Shown: positions 38,351-47,536, counted from the stretch's first letter. The stretch: DNA of 59,421 nucleotides from Acidobacteriota bacterium (GCA_003223325.1 QHYS01000203.1:1-59421); one strand, 5' to 3'. Translations and numbers: made by a program. Notes: generated by a model not told the origin, from the letters alone.

Positions 38351-38821
38351 CACCGCCTCTGGTTCTCCCTACCTGTGGAGGCGGTCTTTAGCTAGGTCCG
38401 GTTTTCGGATTCCGGCGAGAGTCCACCGGACGCCGGAAACACTGGATTCGTCCTCGAGGAGCGGAAGCGATGCGGGGCCCAGCGCGCCAGTTTTCCGCGT
38501 GTGCCACCGAGGAGTCTCTCTGGAATCGGCGCTTTACTCGTGAGTAAAATAGAGCATGCTCGAAGTTCGCCGGCTTACGGTAGGTGGGCGCGAGGCTCGT
38601 CTCCCCGCACTCCCGCCTGGTCGCCTCCGAATGCACGGGCCAATTTCCTTGCCAGTTGGGAATCCCCTGCTACTTCTTCGCCCATTAGCAGCCTCTTTCA
38701 GAGATTTAGCGCTTAACTGTTGCAGAATGTGCAGTTGCGAAACCATTAGGCTTAAACCGCCTTTAGAATCAACACTTGCAAAAAAACAGTGGGGGGCACC
38801 CATAGTCGAGTTCCGCCTCCC
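38351..38821. other. Noncoding region between rbfA and truB
   Basis: 471 bases without a supported gene. Two hairpins are seen. ACCGCCTC (38352-38359) pairs with GAGGCGGT (38378-38385) right after rbfA, a possible terminator. TTCCGGCG (38410-38417) pairs with CGCCGGAA (38431-38438). A frame from 38556 starts MLEVRRLTVGGREARLP but is not recognised. In many genomes a DHH-type nanoRNase gene lies here; none is visible. Confidence 0.55.
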
Positions 38822-39796
38822 ATGACCCGGAAGCCACGTCCGGCTCCCTACGATGGCGCCCTCGTCATCGACAAGCCCCGCGGCCGCACTTCGCACGACG
38901 TTGTCGAAGCCGTCCGCCGCACGCTCGGTTTTCGCCAGATCGGCCACCTGGGAACGCTCGATCCGCTGGCCACCGGAGTTTTGGTTTTGCTGCTGGGCCG
39001 CGCCACGCGCTTCGCGCAATTTTATGCTGGCCGCCGCAAGCGTTATGAATGCGCCTTTCGCTTCGGCTTTGCCACGGATACCTACGACGCGGACGGCACT
39101 CCGTCCGGAACCGACACCAATCCGCACCTGAACAAAGACGATCTCGAGCGGCTCGTGGTCGGCTTCACGGGCAAATTCCAGCAGACGCCACCCCCTTTTT
39201 CCGCCAAAAAAGTCCACGGCCGTCCGGCGCACCAACTGGCCCGTAAGCAGAAGCCGGTGGAGCTGAAACCGGTCGACGTTGAAGTTTTCGAGTTTCGCCT
39301 TCTCGGTATTGACGGACCCCTGGCGCGTTTCGCGGTGGAGTGTGCCGCCGGCACCTACATTCGTTCGCTTGCCCACGAAATGGGCCAGCAGCTTCGATGC
39401 GCCGCCCATCTCGCCGAGATCGTGCGCACAGCCGTCGGCGAATTCACGCTCGATCACGCCATCAGCCTGAACGATTTCGTGCGCGCAGCGCAGTCTGGCC
39501 GCGCGGCGGAATGGATCGTGCCCCTCAGCAATCTGCTCACGGAATTGCCCCGCGTCTCCGTGCTACCTTTCGTCGAACGCCGTGTGCGCCACGGTTCTCG
39601 TTTTCAAGTCGCACTCTCGCAGGTTCGGGCCGGCCGCCAAGAAATCGCGCAAGGCGCGCCTGCACAGCTCGATTCCGGCAAATGGAAGCCCGCCCGCGTG
39701 CGCGTCTTCAACCAGCAGGAACAACTCATCGCCATTGCCGAAGCTATCGTCCCGCGCACCTATCAGCCCGTCGTCGTGCTGGAGGCCGAAGCGTGA
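38822..39796 (+). CDS. truB: tRNA pseudouridine(55) synthase TruB
   Basis: Makes pseudouridine at position 55 in the T-loop of tRNAs. The 324-residue protein starts at the ATG at 38822 (MTRKPRPAPYDGALVIDKPRG), preceded by a non-homologous stretch in the open frame. The catalytic aspartate is in GHLGTLDPLATGVL (residues about 40-53); family motifs RKRYECAFRFG and AGTYIRSLAHEMG are present. The C-terminal domain is intact. It ends the operon; the secretin gene comes convergently 8 bases later. Confidence 0.95.
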   Translation: MTRKPRPAPYDGALVIDKPRGRTSHDVVEAVRRTLGFRQIGHLGTLDPLATGVLVLLLGRATRFAQFYAGRRKRYECAFRFGFATDTYDADGTPSGTDTNPHLNKDDLERLVVGFTGKFQQTPPPFSAKKVHGRPAHQLARKQKPVELKPVDVEVFEFRLLGIDGPLARFAVECAAGTYIRSLAHEMGQQLRCAAHLAEIVRTAVGEFTLDHAISLNDFVRAAQSGRAAEWIVPLSNLLTELPRVSVLPFVERRVRHGSRFQVALSQVRAGRQEIAQGAPAQLDSGKWKPARVRVFNQQEQLIAIAEAIVPRTYQPVVVLEAEA

Positions 39797-39804
39797 GCTC
39801 AGGC

Positions 39805-42800
39805 TTAGCGTTGTGGATTCGGCGGCTGCGTCCCGGTTGGTGGCGCAGCGGGCAAAGGCGCGTTCGGTCGCGCAGCGGCGGGATTTGGAGGAAGAATCTC
39901 AGGAGCAGTAGCCGGCGGCCCGCCGGGCGCTCCCGGCAGAGGCACAGCGCCCGGTGGCACAACTCCCCCAGGTGGGGCCCCTGGAACCGGAGCTCCCACT
40001 GGCTGGGGCGGCAATTGACCTGGGCCCGGCTGCTCCGGAGGGGCGGCCGTGCCGACTCCCCGACCCGCATAGAATGTGCGACCTTCGCGTGGCGTCAGCC
40101 GTAATTGGCGTGGCGTAATGGCGATCACCAGTTCGGTTTCGGTTTGCTGCTTGCTGCGGTCGCTCGTGAGCGGAGCAAGAAAATTCAGGCCCGGCCATCC
40201 GGTAATGCTGCCAATTTCGCTCGATTCGATCAGGCCCGAGAGAATGCTGGTTTCGTTTGCCCGCAGTCGCACCACTTGCTCGATCGTGCGATTGCTCAAA
40301 ATGGGAATGCCATTCACGTTCTGGCCAGTCAATGCGCTGATGTCAAATTGCATATTCAGCGATACTTCGTCTGGCGGATGCACTCGCGGCGTGGCGTGGA
40401 CTTTCAATCCCAAATCCACGTATTCGGAAGCCGGATAAGAAGCCAGCGGCGCGCTCGAAGAGAGCTGGCTATTCACACTATTGAGGATAACGGAAACGGT
40501 ATTCGCTGACTGATTCGCTACCGCGACATCGAGCAACCCTGTGCTCGCAAAATCTCCCTTTGCTGCCGCGACTGGACTCTTCCCGATAGGAACGCTCAGC
40601 GGTGTAGCGAAGGACGCATTGCCAAGCCCAAGAAAGATGCTGACCGTGTTGGCCGATTCGCATATGACAATTAGGTCTGGAAATGTGCTGGTGCTGAAAT
40701 TCCCAGAGAGCAAAGCCGTTGGACCAGCATCGGTGGTGAAGTTGCTCGGAGCGCCGAATGTGCCGTCGCCATTGCCTAGAAAAATGGACAAGGAATTGTC
40801 GATCTTGTTTGTCACAGCGAGATCCAGCCGGCCATCGCCGTTATAATCCGCGGCTGCAATTGCCGATGGGCCTGCGCCCGTGCCGAAGTCTACACGCTTG
40901 AGAAATGTGCCGTCGGCATTGCCGAGCAACACGGAAACGCTGTTCGAGCCCGCATTCGTTACCGCCAGGTCCTTTTTGCCGTCGCCGTTGAAGTCGCCGG
41001 TGACAAGCGCTGAAGGACTCCTGCCAACGGAAGCATCGAGTTTATTCGCGAACGTGCCGTCCCCATTGCCGAGAAGAACGGAAACCAATCCATCCCCCTG
41101 GTCCAATACTGCCAGATCCAATTTCCCAGCGTTTCTGAAATCGCCCGTGACGACGGCTACCGGGCTGCTGACGCCTGCGATTGTGCTACCCGCCGTGAAC
41201 GTTCCATCACCATTGCCCAACAAAATCGATATGGTGTTGCCCGTGAAGTTCGCCACCGCGAGGTCGAGTTTCCCATCGCCATTAAAATCGCCGGCAACGA
41301 TGGCGTCCGGTCCTAGGCCCGTCGACACGGTAGTTTGCGGTTGGAATGTTCCTTTGCCATTGCCTAATAGGATAGAGACGGTGTTATCACCCTCGTTGGT
41401 TACGGCCAAGTCCAGCTTCCCGTCTCCGTTAAAATCGCCTACCGCAATCGCATTCGGTGAATGCCCCACGGGGAAGTCAGTCCGGGGGAAATTGCCAGTG
41501 AGGTTGCCAGCAAGTGCGGAAGAGGAAAGCTGCGACACCGGTGCGACGAGGCTTGCCGAAAGCAGCGCCAGCGTGATGGGAAAATGCTCGCCGACGAAGA
41601 ACGTCGCGGGACGCCCGTCCTCAACGCGTAGCAGAACGCGCTGCGCGCTTTGCACCATGCTCAGCGTACGGGAGAAATTTGCCGTCGCCCCCGGCAGTGT
41701 CGCCAGGAAAATCGTGTGGCCGCCTCCAAAAGCGATGAGCGGAGGTATCGCCGCGGCCGTGCCACTGGAGGCAGCTAATGGATTTTGCGATCCAAATATG
41801 TTCTGGATAGCTTGGAGAAGGGTGCCCGAACTCTGCGCCTGCTGCAACTCGCGTATCACGCCTGTGGGGAGGGAAAACGTGCTGGCTTTTGAAGGAGGCG
41901 TGATGCCGAGGTTCAGCGCGGCGTGCCGGTCAACTTCGAGCAGATCAACTTCCAGCAGAAACTCCCCCGGCGGCTGCTGTACATCCTTGAGAATCGCTTC
42001 GGCCAGCGCCACGTTTGCAGGCGTATCCCGCACGGTGATGCTGTGTGTCTTCAGATCCAGCACGGTTCGACGGAGACCGACAATATCGCGAACCATGCGC
42101 AGGGCCTCGGTCATTTCATCGTTCGTTTCGGCAGTGGGCAACAGTATGGTTTTTTTGACTTCGGGATCGTAATCGCGGCGTTTGTTGGCCGTGTCGGCGG
42201 CAACGAAAAATGTTTTGGCGTCTAAGGCGAACCAGAATGTATTGGTTTCTTCCGAGAGCAGCCGTATAGCCGTATCGAAATCGACATTCGACACGCGAAA
42301 TCTTATCTGCCGGTCCTGCAGTTCGGGATCGAATGCTGCCGTGACTCCGAATTGCCGCGCCAGTTCCTCATAGGCCCCGTGCGTCGCTCCGTTGTAGTCA
42401 AAGTTGCGCTTACCGGCAGTTGCTTTGATTGCCGGGAGCGCGCTTGCCAAATTGTCGCTTGGAAGAGTCGTGAAGGTGTCCACTTGTGCCAGTTGTTGCA
42501 AGCGTTGCTGTGCGACGTTGTAGCTTGGGTCAACTTGGAGCGCTGATTGCAGCATCGCTCGCGCCAGCGCGAGATTGCCGCTGAGCAGCTGCTTTTCGGC
42601 TTGCTCGGTGCGCTGCTGCGCCAGCGCCGAACGCGCCAGTTGCGCCCGAACTTGAATAGCGCTTTCGTCAGCGGAAAGCGCCGCGGCCTTTTGATAAGCC
42701 CGGAAGGCAGTCTCCCAATCGCCCACGCTCTCGGCACGCTGGCCTTCGTCATAGGCTTCCCGTGCCCTATTCGTGTCGGGAGAACGCAGGTTCGAGTTCC

Positions 42801-42933
42801 CTTGGCCGTTCGCCGTGCCCGGCGACTGCGCCCAAAGCGAGGAAAATGCGAGAGTTACGGAAATTACCGCCAAGACGCCGATCCCGATTCCCACAATCCC
42901 TGGTGCGCGGGGGTCGATTCCGTCACTGCTCAT
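39805..42933 (-). CDS. Secretin-family protein with an inserted FG-GAP beta-propeller
   Basis: A 1042-residue exported protein in this order. A signal-type helix (about 12-36). TPR-like helices (about 55-150) with EAYDEGQRAESVGDWETAFRAYQKAAA. STN/secretin N-domain-like region (about 175-335), including FDTAIRLLSEETNTFWF and DTPANVALAEAILKDV. Then the start of the secretin domain (DLLEVDRHAALNLGI, VEDGRPATFFVGEHFPI). At about 484-818 come seven repeats of about 48 residues with the FG-GAP/VCBS pattern: D-F-N-G-D-G-K-x-D-L-A-V and LLGNGxGTF. The Ca-type DxNGDGxxD site is intact in repeats 1, 2, 4 and 5 and lost in 3, 6 and 7. The secretin resumes at about 845 (YVDLGLKVHATPRVH, NGIPILSNRTIEQVVRLRANETSILSGL). 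A Pro/Gly-rich tail is last. Secretins form outer-membrane pores for secretion or pili. No partner genes lie beside it. Confidence 0.82.
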   Translation of the reverse strand: MSSDGIDPRAPGIVGIGIGVLAVISVTLAFSSLWAQSPGTANGQGNSNLRSPDTNRAREAYDEGQRAESVGDWETAFRAYQKAAALSADESAIQVRAQLARSALAQQRTEQAEKQLLSGNLALARAMLQSALQVDPSYNVAQQRLQQLAQVDTFTTLPSDNLASALPAIKATAGKRNFDYNGATHGAYEELARQFGVTAAFDPELQDRQIRFRVSNVDFDTAIRLLSEETNTFWFALDAKTFFVAADTANKRRDYDPEVKKTILLPTAETNDEMTEALRMVRDIVGLRRTVLDLKTHSITVRDTPANVALAEAILKDVQQPPGEFLLEVDLLEVDRHAALNLGITPPSKASTFSLPTGVIRELQQAQSSGTLLQAIQNIFGSQNPLAASSGTAAAIPPLIAFGGGHTIFLATLPGATANFSRTLSMVQSAQRVLLRVEDGRPATFFVGEHFPITLALLSASLVAPVSQLSSSALAGNLTGNFPRTDFPVGHSPNAIAVGDFNGDGKLDLAVTNEGDNTVSILLGNGKGTFQPQTTVSTGLGPDAIVAGDFNGDGKLDLAVANFTGNTISILLGNGDGTFTAGSTIAGVSSPVAVVTGDFRNAGKLDLAVLDQGDGLVSVLLGNGDGTFANKLDASVGRSPSALVTGDFNGDGKKDLAVTNAGSNSVSVLLGNADGTFLKRVDFGTGAGPSAIAAADYNGDGRLDLAVTNKIDNSLSIFLGNGDGTFGAPSNFTTDAGPTALLSGNFSTSTFPDLIVICESANTVSIFLGLGNASFATPLSVPIGKSPVAAAKGDFASTGLLDVAVANQSANTVSVILNSVNSQLSSSAPLASYPASEYVDLGLKVHATPRVHPPDEVSLNMQFDISALTGQNVNGIPILSNRTIEQVVRLRANETSILSGLIESSEIGSITGWPGLNFLAPLTSDRSKQQTETELVIAITPRQLRLTPREGRTFYAGRGVGTAAPPEQPGPGQLPPQPVGAPVPGAPPGGVVPPGAVPLPGAPGGPPATAPEILPPNPAAARPNAPLPAAPPTGTQPPNPQR

Positions 42934-43033
42934 TCGGCGAGTCCCACTTGCGAGTTTCGTCAGCTGATTTCAGACATAAACATGAGCGCATATTGTAACT
43001 TCTGGGAAAGAGCAAGGACAGCCGCAAAATGCC

Positions 43034-43062
43034 TTGACTGTGTGATTTGGAGGCACTAAACT
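43034..43062 (+). promoter_or_regulatory. Sigma70-like promoter of the iron-transport operon
   Basis: TTGACT at 43034-43039 and TAAACT at 43057-43062 are separated by exactly 17 bases. Initiation would fall near 43069, just left of the dyad at 43075-43091. Confidence 0.65.
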
Positions 43063-43074
43063 GGTTTTTGTCAC

Positions 43075-43091
43075 TTGCAACTCATTTGCAA
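43075..43091. promoter_or_regulatory. Candidate operator, TTGCAA dyad
   Basis: TTGCAA at 43075-43080 and TTGCAA at 43086-43091, each itself a palindrome, flank CTCAT. The 17-base site is placed to block the start of transcription. The right half (TCATTTGC) resembles half of a Fur-type operator. An iron regulator is a natural guess given the genes, but the protein is not known. Confidence 0.4.
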
Positions 43092-43105
43092 CTGGGACTT
43101 GCCTT

Positions 43106-44368
43106 TTGATCTCCTCCTTCCTAATTGCTCTGCGTGAGGGCGCTGAGGCCGCTCTGGTCGTGGGCATTGTATTTGTCTATCTGGACCGCACCGGCCGCTC
43201 CCGACTGGCCCGCTTCGTCTGGGCAGGCGTAGCTTTAGCCGCTGCCTTGAGTCTGGCGTCAGCAATCGCCCTGGAACGTTGGCAGATCAGCGAAGACGGC
43301 TTCGAAGGCCTTTTGATGCTCCTCGCCGCAGTCTTCGTTGTCACAATGATTGTTTGGATGAACCGCGTGGCGCGCCACTTGCGCAAACAAATCGAGGAGC
43401 GGGTCGAGTTGTTTGCGCAGAAGACCGATTTGGCCGCTGGGCTAGGCCTTGGCGCTTTTGTCTTCCTGATGGTTTTGCGGGAGGGGGCAGAGCTGGCGCT
43501 GATCTTGCGAGCCGTGGAGCTTTCGACGGAAGGTGTAGCGGTTTGGATCGGTACAGGACTCGGGCTGGCGCTCGCCATTGCCATCGGTTTCTTTTTCTTT
43601 GAAGGCACCCTAAAGATCCCCTTGGGCCGCTTCTTTGCGGTGACCAGCGCAATTCTCGTAATCGTGTCCGTGCAATTGGCGCTGACGGGCTTGCACGAGA
43701 TGAGCGAGGCCATGTGGCTGCCTTCGGGCAAACGCGAAATGGCGATAGTGGGACCAATTGTCCGGAACGAGTATTTTTTCTTTGTGGTTATTCTGGGTGC
43801 GGCGGCGCTGCTGATTCTTCGGGAGTGGCGCTCGATGCACCTCGCAGCCGCGCCTGAAGGCGCAAATGACGCTGACCGGCGCCGAATTCGCTGGGAGCGA
43901 CGTACGCAGAGCCGCTGGATGTTTACCGCGGCCGTGCTCTTCGTCATCGTGATCCTTACGCTGACTGCCGACTTCGTCTATGCGCGTGTCTCGGCCGCGC
44001 CTCCGCAAGCTCAGACCGTCACTGCGCAAAATGGCGCAGTGCGCATTCCTACGGCGGAAATAAGCGACGGCAACTTGCACTTTTTTCAGGTGGAAACCAA
44101 CAATACCTCCTTGCGCTTTACCGTTATACACAAGCCCGACGGCAATTGGGCGACGGCTCTGGACGCTTGCATGATCTGCGGATGGGCCGGCTACCGACAG
44201 AGCGGATCAGAAGTCATTTGCCGTAACTGCGCCTCGGCGATTTATGTTCCGAGCATTGGCCAAACGGGCGGCTGTAATCCGGTGAGCGTTCCTTCGCACC
44301 TCGATGGCAGCGGACTGGTGATTGACGTCTCCGCCTTCACCGATGCCGCGCGTCGAGTTCCGCAGTAG
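43106..44368 (+). CDS. FTR1-type iron permease fused to a DUF2318 domain
   Basis: A 420-residue membrane protein. Residues 1-280 form an FTR1-family iron permease with seven or so helices and both REGAE motifs (10-14 and about 125-129). The C-terminal part (about 305-410) is a DUF2318-type periplasmic metal-binding region with Cys motifs: CMICGW, CRNCAS and GGCNP. In Campylobacter-type systems these are separate proteins beside a P19 protein and an ABC transporter. Here the two are one polypeptide and no P19 gene is seen. TTG start at 43106. Transport is probably ferrous or ferric iron across the inner membrane. It is followed by two permeases and an ATPase. Confidence 0.88.
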   Translation: MISSFLIALREGAEAALVVGIVFVYLDRTGRSRLARFVWAGVALAAALSLASAIALERWQISEDGFEGLLMLLAAVFVVTMIVWMNRVARHLRKQIEERVELFAQKTDLAAGLGLGAFVFLMVLREGAELALILRAVELSTEGVAVWIGTGLGLALAIAIGFFFFEGTLKIPLGRFFAVTSAILVIVSVQLALTGLHEMSEAMWLPSGKREMAIVGPIVRNEYFFFVVILGAAALLILREWRSMHLAAAPEGANDADRRRIRWERRTQSRWMFTAAVLFVIVILTLTADFVYARVSAAPPQAQTVTAQNGAVRIPTAEISDGNLHFFQVETNNTSLRFTVIHKPDGNWATALDACMICGWAGYRQSGSEVICRNCASAIYVPSIGQTGGCNPVSVPSHLDGSGLVIDVSAFTDAARRVPQ

Positions 44369-44378
44369 GCCACGCACC

Positions 44379-45698
44379 GTGTTCGTCCGGCTTATCACAG
44401 ACTCCTTCACGCGGCAGCCGCGGCGCAAGCTGCTCACCACCGTTGCCCTTGCGCTCGGCACAGCCATCGCCACGGCAACGCTCACGGTCGCGCTAGATGT
44501 AGGCGACCGGCTGGCTCGCGAATTCCGCACCTTGGGTGCCAACCTCCGGGTCACTCCGGAGGCAGACACACTTCCGCTGGAGATCGGCGGCGTAGATTAC
44601 CGGCCGGTTGATTCCGGTGTCTTTTTGTCCGAGGCGCAGTTGGGTGAGCTGAAAACGATCTTCTGGCGCAATAACGTCATCGGTTTTGCACCCTTTCTCG
44701 ATATACCGATCGTGATAACTTCTGTCGGGAATGGTGATTACTTGAAATCTTACCCGAACCCGAACGATCCTGCGTTGCGTACGACGCTGATCGGTACGTG
44801 GTATCGGCATAACGTGCCGGTTCCAAATGGCGGAGGCGTTTTCAGCACGGGCGTGGCCTCCACAAATCCGGGATGGCAAATCGAGGGACGCTGGTTTTCC
44901 GATGATTCAGCTGAAGCCGTCCTGGGCTCGAATCTCGCCCACCGCGGAGCCATTAAGACCGGCCAGATGCTCGAAATCCGTGCCGGTGACGCCCGTTCGC
45001 AACTCATTGTCACGGGTATCATCTCGACTGGCGGGCCGGAAGACGATGCGATTATTGCACCGCTCGTGATCGCGCAGCGACTTTCGGGGAAAGCGGGGCA
45101 ATATCGGCAGCTTTTGGTGAGCGTGTTGACGAAGCCTGAAGATGCCTTTTCCCAGCGCGATCCCAAATCAATGAACCCGGCCGAATTTGACCGCTGGTAT
45201 TGTTCGCCTTATATCTCGTCGATCTCGCGGCAGATTCAGGAGCAGTTGCCCGGAGTCACTGTGCGGCCCATACGACAGGTTGCCGAAGGCGAAGGCCAAA
45301 TTCTCTCGCGGGTGCAAGCTTTGATGTGGCTGGTCACGTTTGCGGCGTTATTGGCGGCCGCGCTTGCCGTTGCGTCCACCGCTGGGACTACGGTTCTGGA
45401 AAGAACTGCCGAAGTCGCTCTGATGAAGGCCCTGGGAGCGCGCCGCAGGCTGGTGGGCGCGTTCTTTCTCGGAGAACAGTGGTTCATGGCGATCGTCGGG
45501 GGACTACTGGGTTACGTGGGTGGGCGGGGTCTTGCATACACGCTGGGCCAGCACGTTTTTGGAGTTTCACCGAGCACAAGATTGATCCTGCTTCCTGTGA
45601 TTCTGGGGCTCGCGGCAGCCGTAGCAACCGCGGGAAGCCTGCTTCCATTGAGAAGGGTAATGCAGCTAGATCCAGCGCCCGCCTTACGCGGCGAATAG
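44379..45698 (+). CDS. FtsX/MacB-type ABC permease, iron-operon first copy
   Basis: A 439-residue permease with an N-terminal TM helix (residues about 13-35, KLLTTVALALGTAIATATLTVAL), a large extracytoplasmic domain, and three C-terminal helices. The coupling segment between the helices is MKALGARRRLVGAFF. GTG at 44379 follows the FTR1 stop; the frame opens at 44322 and an ATG at 44343 overlaps the FTR1 end, so the start is uncertain. Works with the next permease and the ATPase at 46865. A homologous pair accompanies P19/FTR1 iron systems in other bacteria. Confidence 0.85.
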   Translation: MFVRLITDSFTRQPRRKLLTTVALALGTAIATATLTVALDVGDRLAREFRTLGANLRVTPEADTLPLEIGGVDYRPVDSGVFLSEAQLGELKTIFWRNNVIGFAPFLDIPIVITSVGNGDYLKSYPNPNDPALRTTLIGTWYRHNVPVPNGGGVFSTGVASTNPGWQIEGRWFSDDSAEAVLGSNLAHRGAIKTGQMLEIRAGDARSQLIVTGIISTGGPEDDAIIAPLVIAQRLSGKAGQYRQLLVSVLTKPEDAFSQRDPKSMNPAEFDRWYCSPYISSISRQIQEQLPGVTVRPIRQVAEGEGQILSRVQALMWLVTFAALLAAALAVASTAGTTVLERTAEVALMKALGARRRLVGAFFLGEQWFMAIVGGLLGYVGGRGLAYTLGQHVFGVSPSTRLILLPVILGLAAAVATAGSLLPLRRVMQLDPAPALRGE

Positions 45699-45737
45699 GT
45701 CCGCCAAGCGAGCGCCGTTACTGCGCAATCCGACAAG

Positions 45738-46868
45738 ATGTTCTGGCGTATTCTTTGGCGATTGCTGTATGCGAGCCGCGGACGGCTTGCGCTGGCCGTC
45801 TTTGCTGTGGCCAGCGGCGCGGCCGTTTCCGCAGCCTTGCTGAATCTAGACCTGGATGCTACCGACAAGCTCACACGGGAATTCCGAGTGCTGGGCGCCA
45901 ATGTCGTAATCTCAGCGGCCCAGAACGGCGATGCCGCAGCCACACTGGATACCGAAGAGATGAACCAAATCGAGCAATTACACCTGCCGGAAGTTGTCGC
46001 TGCTACGCCTTATCTTTATCTACCAGCGCAAGCCGAGGCGGTGGGGAACCACGCTGCCGTAATCGTGGCGGGGACCTCGCTCGACGAAGCAGCCCGCATG
46101 AATTCGTGGTGGAAAGTGGAAGGGGATTGGGTCAGCGCCCGCGATAACCGTTCCGATTGCATGATCGGAGAACAAGCGGCCTCGCGTCTCGGGCTGATTC
46201 CCGGGCAAAGCGTCAAAATACATTATGCAGGGCGTGAAGCGACGCTTCGCGTCGCTGGCATCGTCACGGCGGGGAGTTCCGAGGATAGTCAAATGTTTAT
46301 TGGCCTGCCCTTGGCCCAGGCGCTGGCTGGTCTGGAAGCGCGCGCTAGTCTGATTCAAGTCATGGCGCGCGGCTCTGCGCCTGAAATCGAAGACGTGATT
46401 CGCCGCCTGTCGATCGCCCTGCCGGGTTTGCAGGTGCGTCCGCTGCGTCAGTTAGCAGAAGCCGAAGGCCGCCTCCTCGAACGTATTCGCGGGCTGCTTT
46501 TCGGCACGGTTCTGTTGATTCTCGTGCTCACATCGCTGGGCGTTCTGGCGGCCATGGCGGGGCTCGCGCTGGAGCGGCGGCGCGACGTCGGACTCATGAA
46601 AGCGCTCGGTGGTTCGGTGCGCAAGATCATGCGATTTTTCCTGGCCGAAGCGACCGCCATTGGTTTTGCAGGCGGAATTTTTGGATTCATCGCGGGCATG
46701 GCTCTCTCCGAGTGGATTGGCGAACGCGTTTTCTCCGTATCTATAGCTCCTCGATTGGTCGTTTTGCCTGCCACTCTGGCATTGATGGTGCTTGTATCGC
46801 TCGCCGGAGCGCTTCCCTTGCGCTTATTAGGGCGCGTGCGGCCGTCGGACATTCTGCGGGGTGAATGA
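45738..46868 (+). CDS. FtsX/MacB-type ABC permease, iron-operon second copy
   Basis: A 376-residue permease with the same layout as the previous gene: N-terminal helix, periplasmic domain (about 35-240), and three C-terminal helices; the coupling segment is LMKALGGSVRKIMRFFLAEA. Start ATG at 45738. Alignment by eye shows it as a paralogue of the first permease (for instance TREFRVLGANVVIS here, AREFRTLGANLRVT there). It overlaps the ATPase gene by 4 bases. It probably forms a heterodimer with the first permease. Confidence 0.85.
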   Translation: MFWRILWRLLYASRGRLALAVFAVASGAAVSAALLNLDLDATDKLTREFRVLGANVVISAAQNGDAAATLDTEEMNQIEQLHLPEVVAATPYLYLPAQAEAVGNHAAVIVAGTSLDEAARMNSWWKVEGDWVSARDNRSDCMIGEQAASRLGLIPGQSVKIHYAGREATLRVAGIVTAGSSEDSQMFIGLPLAQALAGLEARASLIQVMARGSAPEIEDVIRRLSIALPGLQVRPLRQLAEAEGRLLERIRGLLFGTVLLILVLTSLGVLAAMAGLALERRRDVGLMKALGGSVRKIMRFFLAEATAIGFAGGIFGFIAGMALSEWIGERVFSVSIAPRLVVLPATLALMVLVSLAGALPLRLLGRVRPSDILRGE

Positions 46869-47536
46869 TGGCTGCATTGGTTCAGGTCGAAGACATCTCG
46901 AAAACGTTCGGAGGAGTGCGGGCGCTCGATCGCGTCACTTTCGAGGTGTGTTCGGGGGAATGGATCGCCATTATGGGCCCCTCCGGTTCAGGCAAGACCA
47001 CTCTGATCAATATTCTTGGCGGCCTGGACCGGCCGACGAGCGGGCGTGCCATCGTTGACGGGCTGAACGTCGGAACGCTCGGCGAACGCGAATTGACGCG
47101 CTATCGGGCGGAGAAAATCGGATTTATCTTCCAGCATTTTTATCTGGTGCCCTATCTTTCCGCTGTCGAAAATGTGATGCTCGCTCAATACTTCCACAGT
47201 ATCGCGGACGAGGCCGAGGCGGCAGGTTCTCTGGCGCGCGTGGGTTTAGGAGACCGGCTGCATCATCTACCCAGCCAGCTTTCGGGCGGCGAGCAACAGC
47301 GAGTTGCACTGGCCCGGGCCCTGATCAATCATCCGAAGCTTATTTTGGCGGACGAGCCGACCGGAAATCTCGATGAGGCCAATGAGCAAATCGTGCTGGA
47401 AATACTGCGGGAACTACATCGCTCGGGGCACACCATACTGCTGGTCACGCACTCGGGAGAGATCGGACGCATGGCCGACCGGCGGATCGAGCTGGCGCAT
47501 GGGCGTCTGATGCACATCGTTGCGAATGTGACTTAG
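46865..47536 (+). CDS. ABC transporter ATPase of the iron operon
   Basis: A 223-residue ATPase of the MacB/LolD group. Walker A GPSGSGKTT, signature [15 protein letters not shown], Walker B LILADEPTGNLDEA, and H-loop VTHS. The ATG at 46865 overlaps the stop of the second permease, and a second ATG follows directly. It powers the two FtsX-type permeases. Such ABC modules beside FTR1 and DUF2318 are linked to iron acquisition; the exact substrate of the ABC part is not known. Confidence 0.9.
   Translation: MMAALVQVEDISKTFGGVRALDRVTFEVCSGEWIAIMGPSGSGKTTLINILGGLDRPTSGRAIVDGLNVGTLGERELTRYRAEKIGFIFQHFYLVPYLSAVENVMLAQYFHSIADEAEAAGSLARVGLGDRLHHLPSQLSGGEQQRVALARALINHPKLILADEPTGNLDEANEQIVLEILRELHRSGHTILLVTHSGEIGRMADRRIELAHGRLMHIVANVT

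Noticed and set aside
40880-42172. 430-residue open frame antisense to the secretin gene
   Set aside because: It is a mirror of the FG-GAP repeats in the other strand; low-complexity, no recognisable domain and no independent start signal.
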